A stretch of DNA of 36,636 bases from Clostridiales bacterium (GCA_012519565.1 JAAYPX010000218.1:1-36636); one strand, 5' to 3'. Shown: positions 16,279-25,321, numbered from the stretch's first letter. Program-made: numbers and translations. The notes: a model not told the origin generated them from the letters alone.

Positions 16279-18366
16279 ATGAAGAATGTAAAAGCTTTTT
16301 TATCCTCACCTTATATGATAGCCATATTGTTCATGATTAAAATGATGGTTTACTATTCTCTTATTAAAGTTAATTATATGCAGCTTGTTCTAATTATGAT
16401 TAGCTTATCAATATGGGCTTTTATTTTTGTTTGCTTTAGTAAGAGTGGATTAAAAAGGAAAAGAGGAATTTTCCTTTTAGTTTATGTATTATTAAGTCTG
16501 GTAATGTTTGCTGATACTATGTACTATAATTATTACCATCAGACAGTATCTATCCGGCAACTATGGCAGGTGAAGAGTGTTACAGCGGTACCTAAGAGTT
16601 TTATTGCAACCTTAATACCTTCTAGTTTTTTGCTTTTTGTGGACATCCCTTTTACTTATCATTATTTTAAAAAATATTCATCTGCACCAGTGCAACATGA
16701 ATGGGCCTTTCGTCGAAAGATAAAATATATAACCTATGCCATAATAGCAATTTTGATCACTGTTATTGCCAATCCCTTTCATTCTACTGCTTTTGAAAGG
16801 GTTAATAGTATGGAGTTTTTCACAAGTCATTTTAATGATATATACGAGACAATTACCGAACATATAGCTACAGAGCGAATGGATGAAGAAGAGATTTTAG
16901 AAGTTCTACAGGAGGTTAATCCTAATTTATCCTTGCTAGGCGATGATGAGCCTTCGCCAGATCAGGCAAATCCTGATAATGAAAGTAGGGATAACAAAGA
17001 CTTAGATAATAAAGACTTAGATAATAAAGACTCAGATGATAAAGATTTTGATGATAAAGACTTAGCTGATATAGACTCAGATGTTGAAGATATTGATAAT
17101 AAGGGAGATCAAGATTTATCTAAAGACGGACAGGAGTTACCCCCAGCACAGAACACCCAAGATAACCAGGAACTTGCCAAACACTATGGAATTGGAAGAG
17201 GGAAAAATTTAATTGTTATTCAACTGGAAGCATTTCAGGAGTTTGTAATTAATAGGGAATATGAAGGTCAGGAGATAACCCCGAATTTAAATAAATTATT
17301 GGAAAGGGACACAATCTTTTTTGATCGCTATTATTCCAATACTGGTAAAGGCAATACTGCCGATGCTGAATTTACCAGTATGAATAGTCTATATCCATTA
17401 ATAGATGGTGAGATATATAGATTATATGAGAAGAATACATTCCGTGGTTTACCTTGGTTATTAAAGGAGCAGGGATATGATACCTTTGTGGTCCATGGAT
17501 TTGAGGGTGAGTTTTGGAATCGGGAAAATGCTTATCCTTATCAGGGCTTTAATGATTATATCAGTATGGAAGATTTAGAGCAGGATGAAATAATCGGAAT
17601 GGGGATATCAGATAAATCCGTATTTAGGCAATTATCTGAGATATTAAAGGTACAAAAGGAACCATACTTCTCCTTTGTCATTACCCTAACTAACCATCAT
17701 CCCTATGTTCTAGAAGAACAATTTCAGACCTTGGAATTAAAAGAAGAGGATCAAGGAACTGCCTTTGGTTCTTATCTTCAAACAGTTCGCTATACTGATG
17801 AAGCTATAGGCCAGTTTATCGATGATTTGAAAGCAATGGGCTTATATGACAATACCGTAATAGCCTTATATGGTGATCATCATGGTCTTAATTGCGGTAT
17901 GGAGGAAAATCAGACAAGAATGACAGAATTTCTAGGCAAGCCTTATGATTATGATGAGATGTTAAATGTACCACTGATTATCCATGTACCTGGTAGCGGA
18001 GTTAAGGAAAAAAACAGTATCACTGGTGGTCAAATAGATTTTATGCCAACTATCTCCAATATTATGGGGATAGATATAGATGATGCATTCATTGTAGGTC
18101 AGGATCTGGTCAATGCAGAGGAAGGTTTTGTAGCATTTACTACTTATTTATTTGAAGGTTCTTTTGTCAAGGATGACCTTATGTTCCAGATTTCCAGAGA
18201 AGGAATTTTTGAAGGAAGTAGGGCCTGGAATATAGAAACTGGTCAAGAGGAAGATGCATCTCTTTATAAAAAGGAGCATGAAAGGGCATTATTATTAAAG
18301 AAAATATCAAAGGAAATATTGGAGCAAAATTTAATTGAAAAATATACAAGCCGCGATGAATATTAA
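16279..18366 (+). CDS. LTA synthase-like phosphoglycerol transferase (sulfatase family)
   Basis: 695-aa membrane enzyme of the LtaS/alkaline phosphatase superfamily, expected to build or modify glycerolphosphate polymers outside the cell. Five or so membrane segments fill residues 10-170. An acidic, repetitive linker runs from about 225 to 300 (repeats around DNKDL). The extracellular sulfatase domain starts near 308. Glu317 in IQLEA and Thr360 in NTGKGNTADAEF match the metal ligand and catalytic Thr of LtaS, and YGDHHG and TLTNHHPY supply further ligands. The length is near that of LtaS enzymes. The ATG at 16279 has only a loosely spaced AAAGGT upstream. It is monocistronic by appearance. 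Whether the polymer is true LTA is unknown. Confidence 0.88.
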   Translation: MKNVKAFLSSPYMIAILFMIKMMVYYSLIKVNYMQLVLIMISLSIWAFIFVCFSKSGLKRKRGIFLLVYVLLSLVMFADTMYYNYYHQTVSIRQLWQVKSVTAVPKSFIATLIPSSFLLFVDIPFTYHYFKKYSSAPVQHEWAFRRKIKYITYAIIAILITVIANPFHSTAFERVNSMEFFTSHFNDIYETITEHIATERMDEEEILEVLQEVNPNLSLLGDDEPSPDQANPDNESRDNKDLDNKDLDNKDSDDKDFDDKDLADIDSDVEDIDNKGDQDLSKDGQELPPAQNTQDNQELAKHYGIGRGKNLIVIQLEAFQEFVINREYEGQEITPNLNKLLERDTIFFDRYYSNTGKGNTADAEFTSMNSLYPLIDGEIYRLYEKNTFRGLPWLLKEQGYDTFVVHGFEGEFWNRENAYPYQGFNDYISMEDLEQDEIIGMGISDKSVFRQLSEILKVQKEPYFSFVITLTNHHPYVLEEQFQTLELKEEDQGTAFGSYLQTVRYTDEAIGQFIDDLKAMGLYDNTVIALYGDHHGLNCGMEENQTRMTEFLGKPYDYDEMLNVPLIIHVPGSGVKEKNSITGGQIDFMPTISNIMGIDIDDAFIVGQDLVNAEEGFVAFTTYLFEGSFVKDDLMFQISREGIFEGSRAWNIETGQEEDASLYKKEHERALLLKKISKEILEQNLIEKYTSRDEY

Positions 18367-18453
18367 TTAATAATATATCGTTCCAGATTTGTTATATAAG
18401 TCCATAGTATACCATTATACTTACGTTGATATATTAAATTTTATATATAATAC

Positions 18454-18482
18454 TTGACAGTTCATAAAAAAAGGAATAATGT
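18454..18482 (+). promoter_or_regulatory. Possible argF promoter
   Basis: TTGACA at 18454-18459 is a perfect -35 box. At 17 bp lies TAATGT, a weak -10 box. The roughly 165-nt leader that follows contains GGATAG/CTATCC at 18564-18569 and 18580-18585, and three CATGG copies spaced 20 bp apart. No T-box sequence is present. Confidence 0.4.
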
Positions 18483-18652
18483 ATAAAATATCAATTATAA
18501 GTATAATTATTAATCAGCTCTCTGTATCTGTTATTAATTCAACTACGCTTTATCATGGTTGTTGGATAGAAGTCATGGGCTATCCTATGGTAACATGGTT
18601 CCTATAAAAGGCTATATCATCAGTGGGGAGCATATTAAGAATGGAGGATATT

Positions 18653-19588
18653 ATGGATTTAAAGGGACGGAGTTTATTAACGTTAAAGGATTATAAAGCA
18701 GAAGAGATTGACTATTTAATTAATTTGGCAGCAGAATTGAAGGCTAAGAAGAAACAGGGGATCCTTGGGGATAGTTTAAAAGGAAAGAATATTGCTTTAA
18801 TATTTGAGAAACCTTCTACAAGAACTCGCTGTGCCTTTACAGTGGGATGTATTGATGAGGGGGGACATCCAGAGTATTTGGGTAAGGATGATATTCAATT
18901 GGGCCATAAGGAAAGTATTGAAGATACAGCTAGGGTCTTGGGTAGAATGTTCGATGGTATACAGTTTAGAGGATATTCCCAGGAAACAGTAGAGAAGTTA
19001 GCCCAGTATAGTAAAGTTCCGGTTTGGAATGGGCTTACAGACACTTACCATCCTACACAAATTCTAGCGGACTTATTGACTTTAAAAGAACAGTTTGGTA
19101 CTCTAAAAGGGTTAAAGCTTGTATATGTAGGAGATGGCCGCAATAATATATCTAACAGCCTTATGATTGGAACATCTAAATTGGGTATTAACTATACAAT
19201 ATTGGCACCTAAATCCTTATGGCCAAATCAAGAATTAATAGAAACTTGTAAACAATATGCCAAGGAATCTGGTAGCTGGATAGAAATTTCTGATTCTCTT
19301 GATGGGGTAGAAGGGGCTGATGCTATCTATACTGATGTATGGTGTTCCATGGGCGAGGAAGCCTTAGCAGCTGAGCGGATAGCAATACTTAAGCCTTATC
19401 AAGTCAATCCTGCTTTAATTGAAAAAACAAAAAAAGAAAATACCATATTATTACATTGCCTTCCTGCAGTAAAAGGAAATGAGGTTACTGAGGAAGTATT
19501 TGAGAGATTTGCTGATGTTATTTTTGACGAGGCAGAAAATCGCATGCATACAATAAAGGCTGTTATGGTTGCGACAATAGGAAAATAA
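18653..19588 (+). CDS. argF: Ornithine carbamoyltransferase
   Basis: 311-aa transcarbamylase that makes citrulline from ornithine and carbamoyl phosphate. The carbamoyl-phosphate motif STRTR is at 55-59; HPTQ and the ornithine-site [11 protein letters not shown] are also present. SMG in DVWCSMGEE supports ornithine rather than aspartate as substrate. I chose the start at 18653, with GGAGG at 18643-18647; an in-frame GTG at 18623 lacks a ribosome binding site. No other arg genes are near, so the role (biosynthesis, or catabolic arginine deiminase use) cannot be decided from context. Confidence 0.93.
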   Translation: MDLKGRSLLTLKDYKAEEIDYLINLAAELKAKKKQGILGDSLKGKNIALIFEKPSTRTRCAFTVGCIDEGGHPEYLGKDDIQLGHKESIEDTARVLGRMFDGIQFRGYSQETVEKLAQYSKVPVWNGLTDTYHPTQILADLLTLKEQFGTLKGLKLVYVGDGRNNISNSLMIGTSKLGINYTILAPKSLWPNQELIETCKQYAKESGSWIEISDSLDGVEGADAIYTDVWCSMGEEALAAERIAILKPYQVNPALIEKTKKENTILLHCLPAVKGNEVTEEVFERFADVIFDEAENRMHTIKAVMVATIGK

Positions 19589-19600
19589 GGAGTCGATAAA

Positions 19601-19942
19601 GTGGTTGAGGATAGGATTGTATTATGTGCCAGTAGCGCTTATGAGAAAAAATATTACTTCAATGAGGAGTTTAATTTATTACCAGAAAGGGTAAAGCAGG
19701 AATTACAGATTATGTGTGTGCTATTTACAGAGGATGTAGGCGGCATTCTATCCTTAGAATTTGAAGAAGATGGTTCCTTAATATTTAGAGTAGAGGCTCA
19801 TGAAAGTGATTATCTATATGATGAGATAGGAAGTGCGTTAAAGATCAAAGAAATGAGAAGGAAAAAGGCAGAGTTGTTAGAAGCCTTAGAAACCTTCTAC
19901 AAAGTTTTTTTCCTTAATGAAGATGCATCTCTTATCGAGTAA
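19601..19942 (+). CDS. DUF6145-like small acidic protein
   Basis: 113-aa soluble protein without signal or membrane segment. I believe it belongs to a small Lachnospiraceae family annotated DUF6145, but I recall this only from memory. It reads as alternating strands and helices (VGGILSLEFEEDGSLIFRVEA; a C-terminal helix KIKEMRRKKAELLEALETFY). GTG start with AAGGAG 8 nt upstream, 12 bp after argF and 41 bp before coaX, so it is likely in an argF-coaX-dus operon. Function unknown. Confidence 0.75.
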   Translation: MVEDRIVLCASSAYEKKYYFNEEFNLLPERVKQELQIMCVLFTEDVGGILSLEFEEDGSLIFRVEAHESDYLYDEIGSALKIKEMRRKKAELLEALETFYKVFFLNEDASLIE

Positions 19943-19983
19943 AGGTAATAAGTCTTATTACGATTGTATAATGGAGGTGTATA

Positions 19984-20757
19984 ATGTTACTGGTAGTTGA
20001 TATAGGTAATACAAATATTACCTTAGGTGTCTTTGATGATTTGAATTTAGTGGCGAATTTTCGAATTACCACAGCGGTAACAAGGACATCTGATGAATAT
20101 GGAATTCTATTGTATGAATTTTTTAATTTGAAGAATATTAATATAAAGGATATAGATTCTGTAACGGTTGCATCGGTTGTGCCTAAGATAATGTATTCAT
20201 TTACATCGGCTTTAGCTAAATATCTAGGTATAACTCCTTTGATTGTAGGCGCTGGTACAAAAACAGGAATTAAAATTGTAACGCCTAATCCTAAGGAAAT
20301 AGGAACTGATCGGGTTGTTGATGCTGTTGCAGCTTATGAAATATATGGTGGACCAGTTCTGGTTATAGACTTTGGAACAGCTATTACCTATGATTTAATT
20401 ACAGAGGATGGTTCATTTATTGCAGGGGTGACCAGTCCTGGGCTTCAGATATCAGCCAACGCCCTATGGAGAGATACGGCTAAGCTACCTGAGATAGAGA
20501 TAGCAAAACCCAGTACCATATTGGCCAAGGATACTGTAACCAGTATGCAAGCAGGCTTGGTCTTTGGATGTATTGGACAGACAGAATATATAGTTACAAA
20601 TATGTTGAAAGAAGCTAAAATTCAAGATTGTAGGGTTGTAGCTACTGGAGGTTTAGGAAAAATTATTGCTGATTCTACTGATGTGATTGAAGTTTACGAT
20701 CCGACCTTAACTTTAAAGGGCTTGAAAATAATCAGTGACAAGAATAAAGGGAGATAA
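19984..20757 (+). CDS. coaX: Type III pantothenate kinase
   Basis: 257-aa ASKHA-fold kinase for the first step of coenzyme A synthesis. The phosphate-binding loop DIGNTN is at 6-11, the pantothenate-site sequence [13 protein letters not shown] follows, and [10 protein letters not shown] and ATGGLGKII are also present. The length is standard. GGAGGT precedes the ATG. The dus gene follows by 8 bp. Confidence 0.95.
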   Translation: MLLVVDIGNTNITLGVFDDLNLVANFRITTAVTRTSDEYGILLYEFFNLKNINIKDIDSVTVASVVPKIMYSFTSALAKYLGITPLIVGAGTKTGIKIVTPNPKEIGTDRVVDAVAAYEIYGGPVLVIDFGTAITYDLITEDGSFIAGVTSPGLQISANALWRDTAKLPEIEIAKPSTILAKDTVTSMQAGLVFGCIGQTEYIVTNMLKEAKIQDCRVVATGGLGKIIADSTDVIEVYDPTLTLKGLKIISDKNKGR

Positions 20758-20765
20758 TATAGATA

Positions 20766-21737
20766 ATGTGTATTTACATTGGAAATGTAAAAGTAGATGG
20801 AAAATTATTTTTAGGTCCCATGGCAGGTGTAACAGACCTGCCATTTCGCTTATTGTGTAAGGAAAAGGGAGCCGATTTTCTATGCACAGAAATGGTAAGT
20901 GCCAAGGGGATACATTATAATAATCAAAATACAGAAAATCTGCTAACTATAGCTGAGGAAGAGAGACCTGTAGCTATCCAACTCTTCGGATCTGATCCCC
21001 ATATTCTTGGGGAGACAGCCAAACGGATTGAAGAGAGAAATTTTGATGTATTGGATATCAATATGGGTTGCCCAGTTCCCAAGGTAGTAAATAACGGGGA
21101 AGGTTCTGCTCTTATGAAAAATCCCAAGTTAGTGGGCGAGATTGTTCGAGAAGTATCCAAAAGTATTAGTAAACCTGTAACTGTTAAGATAAGAATAGGT
21201 TTCGATGAAAGTCATATTAATGCCGTGGAAATAGCTAAAATAGCAGAAGATAATGGAGCTAAGGCTATTGCAGTCCATGGTAGAACCAGGGAACAATATT
21301 ACAGTGGGGAGGCTGACTGGGAGATTATCCGTAAGGTGAAAGAAGCAGTCTCTATACCGGTTATAGGAAGCGGTGATGTATTTAGTCCCATAGACGCTAA
21401 AAGAATGATTGATATAACAGGCTGTGATGGAGTAATGATTGCCAGAGGAGCAAGAGGCAATCCCTGGATATTTGAACATATTAAGGCTTATCTGGAGACT
21501 GGCATTATAATGGATAAACCGGATTTTGCTACAGTGAAAGAGATGATCTTGCGTCATGGAAGTATGGCAGTAAAGTATAAGGGTGAATTTACAGGTATAA
21601 GAGAAATGAGAAAACATGTAGCTTGGTATACAGCTGGATATCCTGGTAGCTCTAGATTAAGAAGAATGGTCAATGAGATAGAAACTATGGAAGACTTGAA
21701 AAATCTTCTAGAGGATTTTGATATCAGAGAAAAATAA
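20766..21737 (+). CDS. tRNA-dihydrouridine synthase
   Basis: 323-aa FMN-dependent TIM-barrel enzyme that reduces uridine in tRNA D-loops. It shows the FMN-site N-terminus LGPMAGVTDLPFR, the catalytic Cys in NMGCPVPKVVNNGEGSALM, VHGRTREQYYSG, and GSGDVFSP with GVMIARGARGNPWIF. It is DusB-like. The ATG at 20766 sits 8 bp after coaX, with AAAGGGAG overlapping the coaX end at rather long spacing. Probably the last gene of the argF-coaX-dus run. Confidence 0.93.
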   Translation: MCIYIGNVKVDGKLFLGPMAGVTDLPFRLLCKEKGADFLCTEMVSAKGIHYNNQNTENLLTIAEEERPVAIQLFGSDPHILGETAKRIEERNFDVLDINMGCPVPKVVNNGEGSALMKNPKLVGEIVREVSKSISKPVTVKIRIGFDESHINAVEIAKIAEDNGAKAIAVHGRTREQYYSGEADWEIIRKVKEAVSIPVIGSGDVFSPIDAKRMIDITGCDGVMIARGARGNPWIFEHIKAYLETGIIMDKPDFATVKEMILRHGSMAVKYKGEFTGIREMRKHVAWYTAGYPGSSRLRRMVNEIETMEDLKNLLEDFDIREK

Positions 21738-21807
21738 CCAAATGAAAACCCATAAAGTCTAGTAAATTATCGTAATCTACAAATATAATAATTTAGACAA
21801 AAAAATA

Positions 21808-21835
21808 TTGATTTTTGAAAAAATTATAGTATACT
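21808..21835 (+). promoter_or_regulatory. Promoter for asd
   Basis: TTGATT at 21808-21813, a 16-bp spacer and TATACT at 21830-21835, about 45 nt upstream of the asd start. Confidence 0.6.
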
Positions 21836-21886
21836 TACAAGAAAGACAAATGTATGCCATACAAGAACAGATTGGGAGGAATTTAA

Positions 21887-22969
21887 ATGGAAAAATTAAG
21901 AGTAGGTATCCTTGGTGCTACTGGTATGGTAGGCCAAAGGTTTATTTCATTATTGGATAATCATCCATGGTTTGAAGTTGTTACTGTAGCAGCAAGCCCT
22001 AGAAGTGCTGGTAAGACTTATGAAGAGGCTGTAAGCGGACGCTGGAAGATGGCTAGTCCTATGCCTGAGTCAGTAAAGAAACTGGTGGTATTAGATGTTA
22101 ATAATGTAGAAGAAGTAAGTAAGAGTGTGGATTTTGTATTTAGTGCAGTAGATATGACTAAGGAAGAGATCAAGGCCATAGAAGAGGCTTATGCTAAAAC
22201 TGAGACTCCTGTTGTATCTAACAATAGCGCCCATCGCTGGACTCCTGATGTACCTATGGTAGTACCAGAATTAAATCCAGAACATCTGGAAGTTATTGAG
22301 AGTCAGAAGAAACGTCTTGGAACCACTAGAGGTTTTGTTGTAGTTAAACCAAATTGTTCTATCCAAAGTTACGCTCCAGCATTACATGCTTTAAGAGAAT
22401 ATGGGATTAAAGTTGTTGTAGCTACTACTTATCAGGCAATCTCAGGGGCTGGTAAGAACTTTGATGATTGGCCAGAGATGGTCGATAATGTGATACCATA
22501 TATCGGTGGTGAAGAAGAAAAAAGTGAGCAAGAACCCCTTAGAATATGGGGTAAGGTAGAGAACGGAGAAATCATTAAGGCATCTTCTCCAATTATCACA
22601 ACTCAATGTATCCGTGTACCAGTTACTGATGGTCACACTGCAGCTGTTTTTGTAAGTTTTGATAAGAAACCTACTAAAGAAGCGATTCTAAAAGCATGGG
22701 CAGAGTTTAAAGGTCTACCACAAGAATTAAAGCTACCCAGTGCCCCAAAGCAATTTATCAAATATCTAGAAGATGATAATAGGCCTCAAGCTAAACTGGA
22801 CCGTGATTATGAAAATGGCATGGGAGTTACAGTAGGAAGACTCCGTGAAGATAGGGTTTACGACTATAAATTTGTAGGCTTATCCCACAATACTGTTAGA
22901 GGTGCCGCAGGAGGGGCTGTACTAATTGCTGAGCTATTAAAGGCCCAAGGATATATAACAAAAAAATAA
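21887..22969 (+). CDS. asd: Aspartate-semialdehyde dehydrogenase
   Basis: 360-aa enzyme that reduces aspartyl phosphate to aspartate semialdehyde, feeding lysine, diaminopimelate, threonine and methionine synthesis. The NADP loop GATGMVGQ is at 10-17, the catalytic Cys157 is in KPNCSIQSY, and a late GHTAAV carries the likely catalytic His. The WTPDVPMVVPELN insert and overall length fit the archaeal/fungal-type subgroup also found in clostridia. GGGAGG precedes the ATG. It has its own promoter and terminator, so it is monocistronic. Confidence 0.95.
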   Translation: MEKLRVGILGATGMVGQRFISLLDNHPWFEVVTVAASPRSAGKTYEEAVSGRWKMASPMPESVKKLVVLDVNNVEEVSKSVDFVFSAVDMTKEEIKAIEEAYAKTETPVVSNNSAHRWTPDVPMVVPELNPEHLEVIESQKKRLGTTRGFVVVKPNCSIQSYAPALHALREYGIKVVVATTYQAISGAGKNFDDWPEMVDNVIPYIGGEEEKSEQEPLRIWGKVENGEIIKASSPIITTQCIRVPVTDGHTAAVFVSFDKKPTKEAILKAWAEFKGLPQELKLPSAPKQFIKYLEDDNRPQAKLDRDYENGMGVTVGRLREDRVYDYKFVGLSHNTVRGAAGGAVLIAELLKAQGYITKK

Positions 22970-22985
22970 TATAATTTGATATATA

Positions 22986-23027
22986 AAAATCTCATTTACA
23001 AGGTTAATAGATGTAAATGAGATTTTT
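22986..23027. terminator. Bidirectional terminator between convergent genes
   Basis: AAAATCTCATTTACA at 22986-23000 pairs with TGTAAATGAGATTTT at 23012-23026. T-runs flank the stem on both strands, so it can serve asd (+) and the unknown gene ending at 23048 (-). Confidence 0.85.
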
Positions 23028-23047
23028 TATCTTCAATATTATTATAA

Positions 23048-23770
23048 TTAAGGGAAGATATTAAATAAATACCTAATATACTCCACTGAATTATGTTTAT
23101 AATTGGAGTTTGCCACAATTCCTATGATATAGGGATCCTTAGTATAGGCACTATATAAATCTAAATCAGTAAGATAGATACCGTATACACGCTTTTCAGG
23201 ATTAGCCTGATTTGCATCAATATCGTCTTGGTTTGAAGCAATATAAAATGAATTAGTTAAGGCGCTGTATAAATCTGTAGGTAATTGATCGGAAAGATCA
23301 TCAAAGAAGCCAATATAATTTAAGCTCTGAAATTCGCTTTCCGGTGCAATAATAACATCAATTTCTTTGTTGGCCACGTAAACTTGTAATGCCTGCCTCA
23401 TAGCTATACTATATTCTGAGGGGCTGCCAAAGTAAAAACTATCATTAAAGAAAACCTCTTCTAATTCAGGGTCTAGATTAAGGTGTTCATGAAATTCCGT
23501 CTGATACTCCTTAAGTGAATCTGGATTAATGGGACTATTAATAAATGCAGCATAAAATCTGGTTTCAATATCAGGAGTTATAAGCTTATAGAAAATATAT
23601 ACTATTAAAGAAATAGATAGCACTATAACTAGCCCGTGTACCCTATAATAGTCCCATAGGTAACTAACTCTATCCCTCCATGACATTTCCCTAAGTTTTT
23701 CTTTTTCTGATTTCATTTCTCTATGTTGATAAATATTAGCACTTTCATCCAGTCTTGTCTGTTTCCGCAT
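23048..23770 (-). CDS. Membrane-anchored protein of unknown function
   Basis: 240-aa protein I do not recognise. A basic, charged cytoplasmic N-terminus (about 1-44) contains WRDRVSYLWDYYRVHG. A single membrane segment lies at about 45-63, and an extracellular domain of about 175 residues follows. That domain has alternating strands and helices (VYVANKEIDVIIAPESEFQSL) that recall a periplasmic-binding-like fold, and it lacks cysteines and obvious catalytic motifs. I chose the start at 23770 (MRKQTRLDES) with GAGG upstream; an in-frame start at 23818 has no good ribosome binding site. The gene is alone and divergent from a CPBP protease. Confidence 0.8.
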   Translation of the reverse strand: MRKQTRLDESANIYQHREMKSEKEKLREMSWRDRVSYLWDYYRVHGLVIVLSISLIVYIFYKLITPDIETRFYAAFINSPINPDSLKEYQTEFHEHLNLDPELEEVFFNDSFYFGSPSEYSIAMRQALQVYVANKEIDVIIAPESEFQSLNYIGFFDDLSDQLPTDLYSALTNSFYIASNQDDIDANQANPEKRVYGIYLTDLDLYSAYTKDPYIIGIVANSNYKHNSVEYIRYLFNIFP

Positions 23771-24048
23771 GCTATAACCTCGCTTTATTGTATAAATGCC
23801 GATTCTATGTAGAATCACCTAGTTGCATTATAGTTTATCATAATTTCATGTATTAAAAAAGAAAATTCTTATTAAAAATCTCTAAAAATCTCTAAAAAAT
23901 AAATTGAATCATAAAGGGCATGGTATAAATTTCCGATTTGCATAATGTTATATTGCTTGATATGCTTAACTATTATATAATTATAAAAATATATAATTTA
24001 AAAAGGGTAATAACAGCATGAGCTAAAATATGAAAGGTGATGTTAATT

Positions 24049-24930
24049 TTGAAGAGGGTTCTAAGGTTTATGGCTGGTTTATCACCGGCGCTGGTGGCGA
24101 TAGGTATACAGGCTTTGGTTATGGCTATTATAGTGTTTTCATATACATTTATAGGAGGACTGGTGTTAGGTTATGAATTTGCTTCCATGGGAATAACTGA
24201 TAATGACATTATTTATAAGGAACTGGCCAAAATGACTGAGATTACTCCGGAAACACAATATGTTTTTGCAGTAATAGCTAGTGTAGTCTGCGGAGTGGTA
24301 TTCTTTTTTTGGTATCGCAGGGTTACAAAATATGAAATTAAGATAAGATTAAACTCTGTTTTTAAATTTAAAAAAATTGGTCTATTTATCTCCTTGGGCA
24401 TTGGTTGTCAGTTATTACTTTCGGGTATCATGAATATTATTCAACCATTTTTGGAAGAACTATTTAAGGAATACTCTAGTGTAATGGAAACTTTATTTAG
24501 TGGCAAGCTAGGGCTAGTGATTTTGTATACAGTTATTATAGCACCTATAGTTGAAGAATTAATATTTCGTGGCTTAATGCTTAAGTTGACTCAGCGCTCC
24601 GTTTCTTTTATGGCTGCAAATTTTATGCAGGCTCTTGTCTTTGGTATATACCATGGCAATCTGATACAAGGTACCTATGCCTTTGGCTTGGGTTTTTTAC
24701 TAGGGCTATTAGCAAGGAAATTCAAGAGCATTATAGCACCAATATTATTGCATATAATAGTCAACGGAAGTGCTTTTCTAATAGGATTTTTACCATCTCA
24801 TCAACTGGTCTATTTTGGAATGATTATATTAGGGGGAGTTTCAGTAGTATTTTCATATATTAAACTGATAGCAGAAGCAGAGGATATAGCTGATTACCAT
24901 AGACCTTTGGATAATAATTATTTTTTATAA
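24049..24930 (+). CDS. CPBP family intramembrane metalloprotease (first copy)
   Basis: 293-aa polytopic protein of the CPBP/Abi/Rce1 family. It carries the EExxxR motif (EELIFR, about 169-174), then FGIYHGN and HIIVNGSAF, supplying the conserved Glu, Arg and His residues. About seven membrane segments. Start choice: GTG 24037 and ATG 24040 overlap the AAAGGTG ribosome binding site (24033-24039), while TTG 24049 has 9-nt spacing. The substrate is unknown; family members cleave membrane peptides or process bacteriocins. The upstream 230 bp contain an AAAAATCTCT tandem near 23874-23896. Confidence 0.87.
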   Translation: MKRVLRFMAGLSPALVAIGIQALVMAIIVFSYTFIGGLVLGYEFASMGITDNDIIYKELAKMTEITPETQYVFAVIASVVCGVVFFFWYRRVTKYEIKIRLNSVFKFKKIGLFISLGIGCQLLLSGIMNIIQPFLEELFKEYSSVMETLFSGKLGLVILYTVIIAPIVEELIFRGLMLKLTQRSVSFMAANFMQALVFGIYHGNLIQGTYAFGLGFLLGLLARKFKSIIAPILLHIIVNGSAFLIGFLPSHQLVYFGMIILGGVSVVFSYIKLIAEAEDIADYHRPLDNNYFL

Positions 24931-24951
24931 TTTATTCATTTTATTTTTATC

Positions 24952-24980
24952 TTGCAATTATTAATAATTTGTAATATTAT
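24952..24980 (+). promoter_or_regulatory. Promoter for the ECF S component leader
   Basis: TTGCAA at 24952-24957, a 17-bp spacer and TATTAT at 24975-24980. This predicts a leader of about 330 nt before the ECF gene at 25322. Confidence 0.5.
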
Positions 24981-25019
24981 AATAAAACATAATACAATAG
25001 GAACGAAATTTAAGCTTAT

Positions 25020-25313
25020 CCATTGCACACCGATTGGTGGCGGTAGGAAAAGGCCTGTGATTTCAGTGTTCTCTTGTATTAGTAGTTACACATAAATATT
25101 GATAGTCTTGACCCTTAAAGCAAGAGCGGCAGGAACTAAAATCAGATATTCCAAGTGTTGATGGTATTGATCTGCCTGATGATGATGGAGTTTTAGTTTC
25201 ATTTTACATAGAAAGCGCCGACATGCTTTGCCTTGATGGGAGGCTTGTATGTATGGCGCTTCTTATATCTATGGCTCATGTTTTGTAGGGCAACAAATCA
25301 TGAAATGAGGAGG
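25020..25313 (+). promoter_or_regulatory. Structured 5' leader, unassigned riboswitch-like RNA
   Basis: The 391-bp gap between genes holds a series of strong stem-loops. (a) CACC/GGTG, 25028-25039. (b) GGAACTAAAA (25132-25141) with TTTTAGTTTC (25191-25200), enclosing CAGAT (25143-25147) with ATCTG (25170-25174). (c) AAGCGCC (25213-25219) with GGCGCTT (25255-25261), enclosing ACATGC/GTATGT and GCCT/AGGC. (d) TCATG-T-TTTGT (25276-25286) with ACAAA-T-CATGA (25293-25303), ending 3 nt before the GAGGAGG site at 25307-25313. CAAGAG at 25121-25126 can pair with CTCTTG (25071-25076), and its CAAGA part with TCTTG (25106-25110). No T-run follows hairpin (c), so translation control seems likelier than termination. 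I could not match TPP, FMN, THF, preQ1, cobalamin, SAM or T-box signatures. Confidence 0.55.
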
Positions 25314-25321
25314 ATGTAACA

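Noticed and set aside
18490-18652. T-box or arginine riboswitch in the argF leader
   Set aside because: The TGGNACCGCG T-box sequence and a terminator are absent; only a short inverted pair and CATGG copies are seen.
21129-21617. 162-codon open frame on the minus strand inside dus
   Set aside because: It is antisense to a clear enzyme, has an unusual Cys/Ser/Tyr-rich composition and no ribosome binding site; it is a shadow of the real gene.
24988-25321. Assignment of the ECF leader to a known riboswitch (FMN, TPP, THF, cobalamin, preQ1, SAM)
   Set aside because: Core consensus sequences of these classes could not be found; fragments such as GGCGGTAGG are too short to count.
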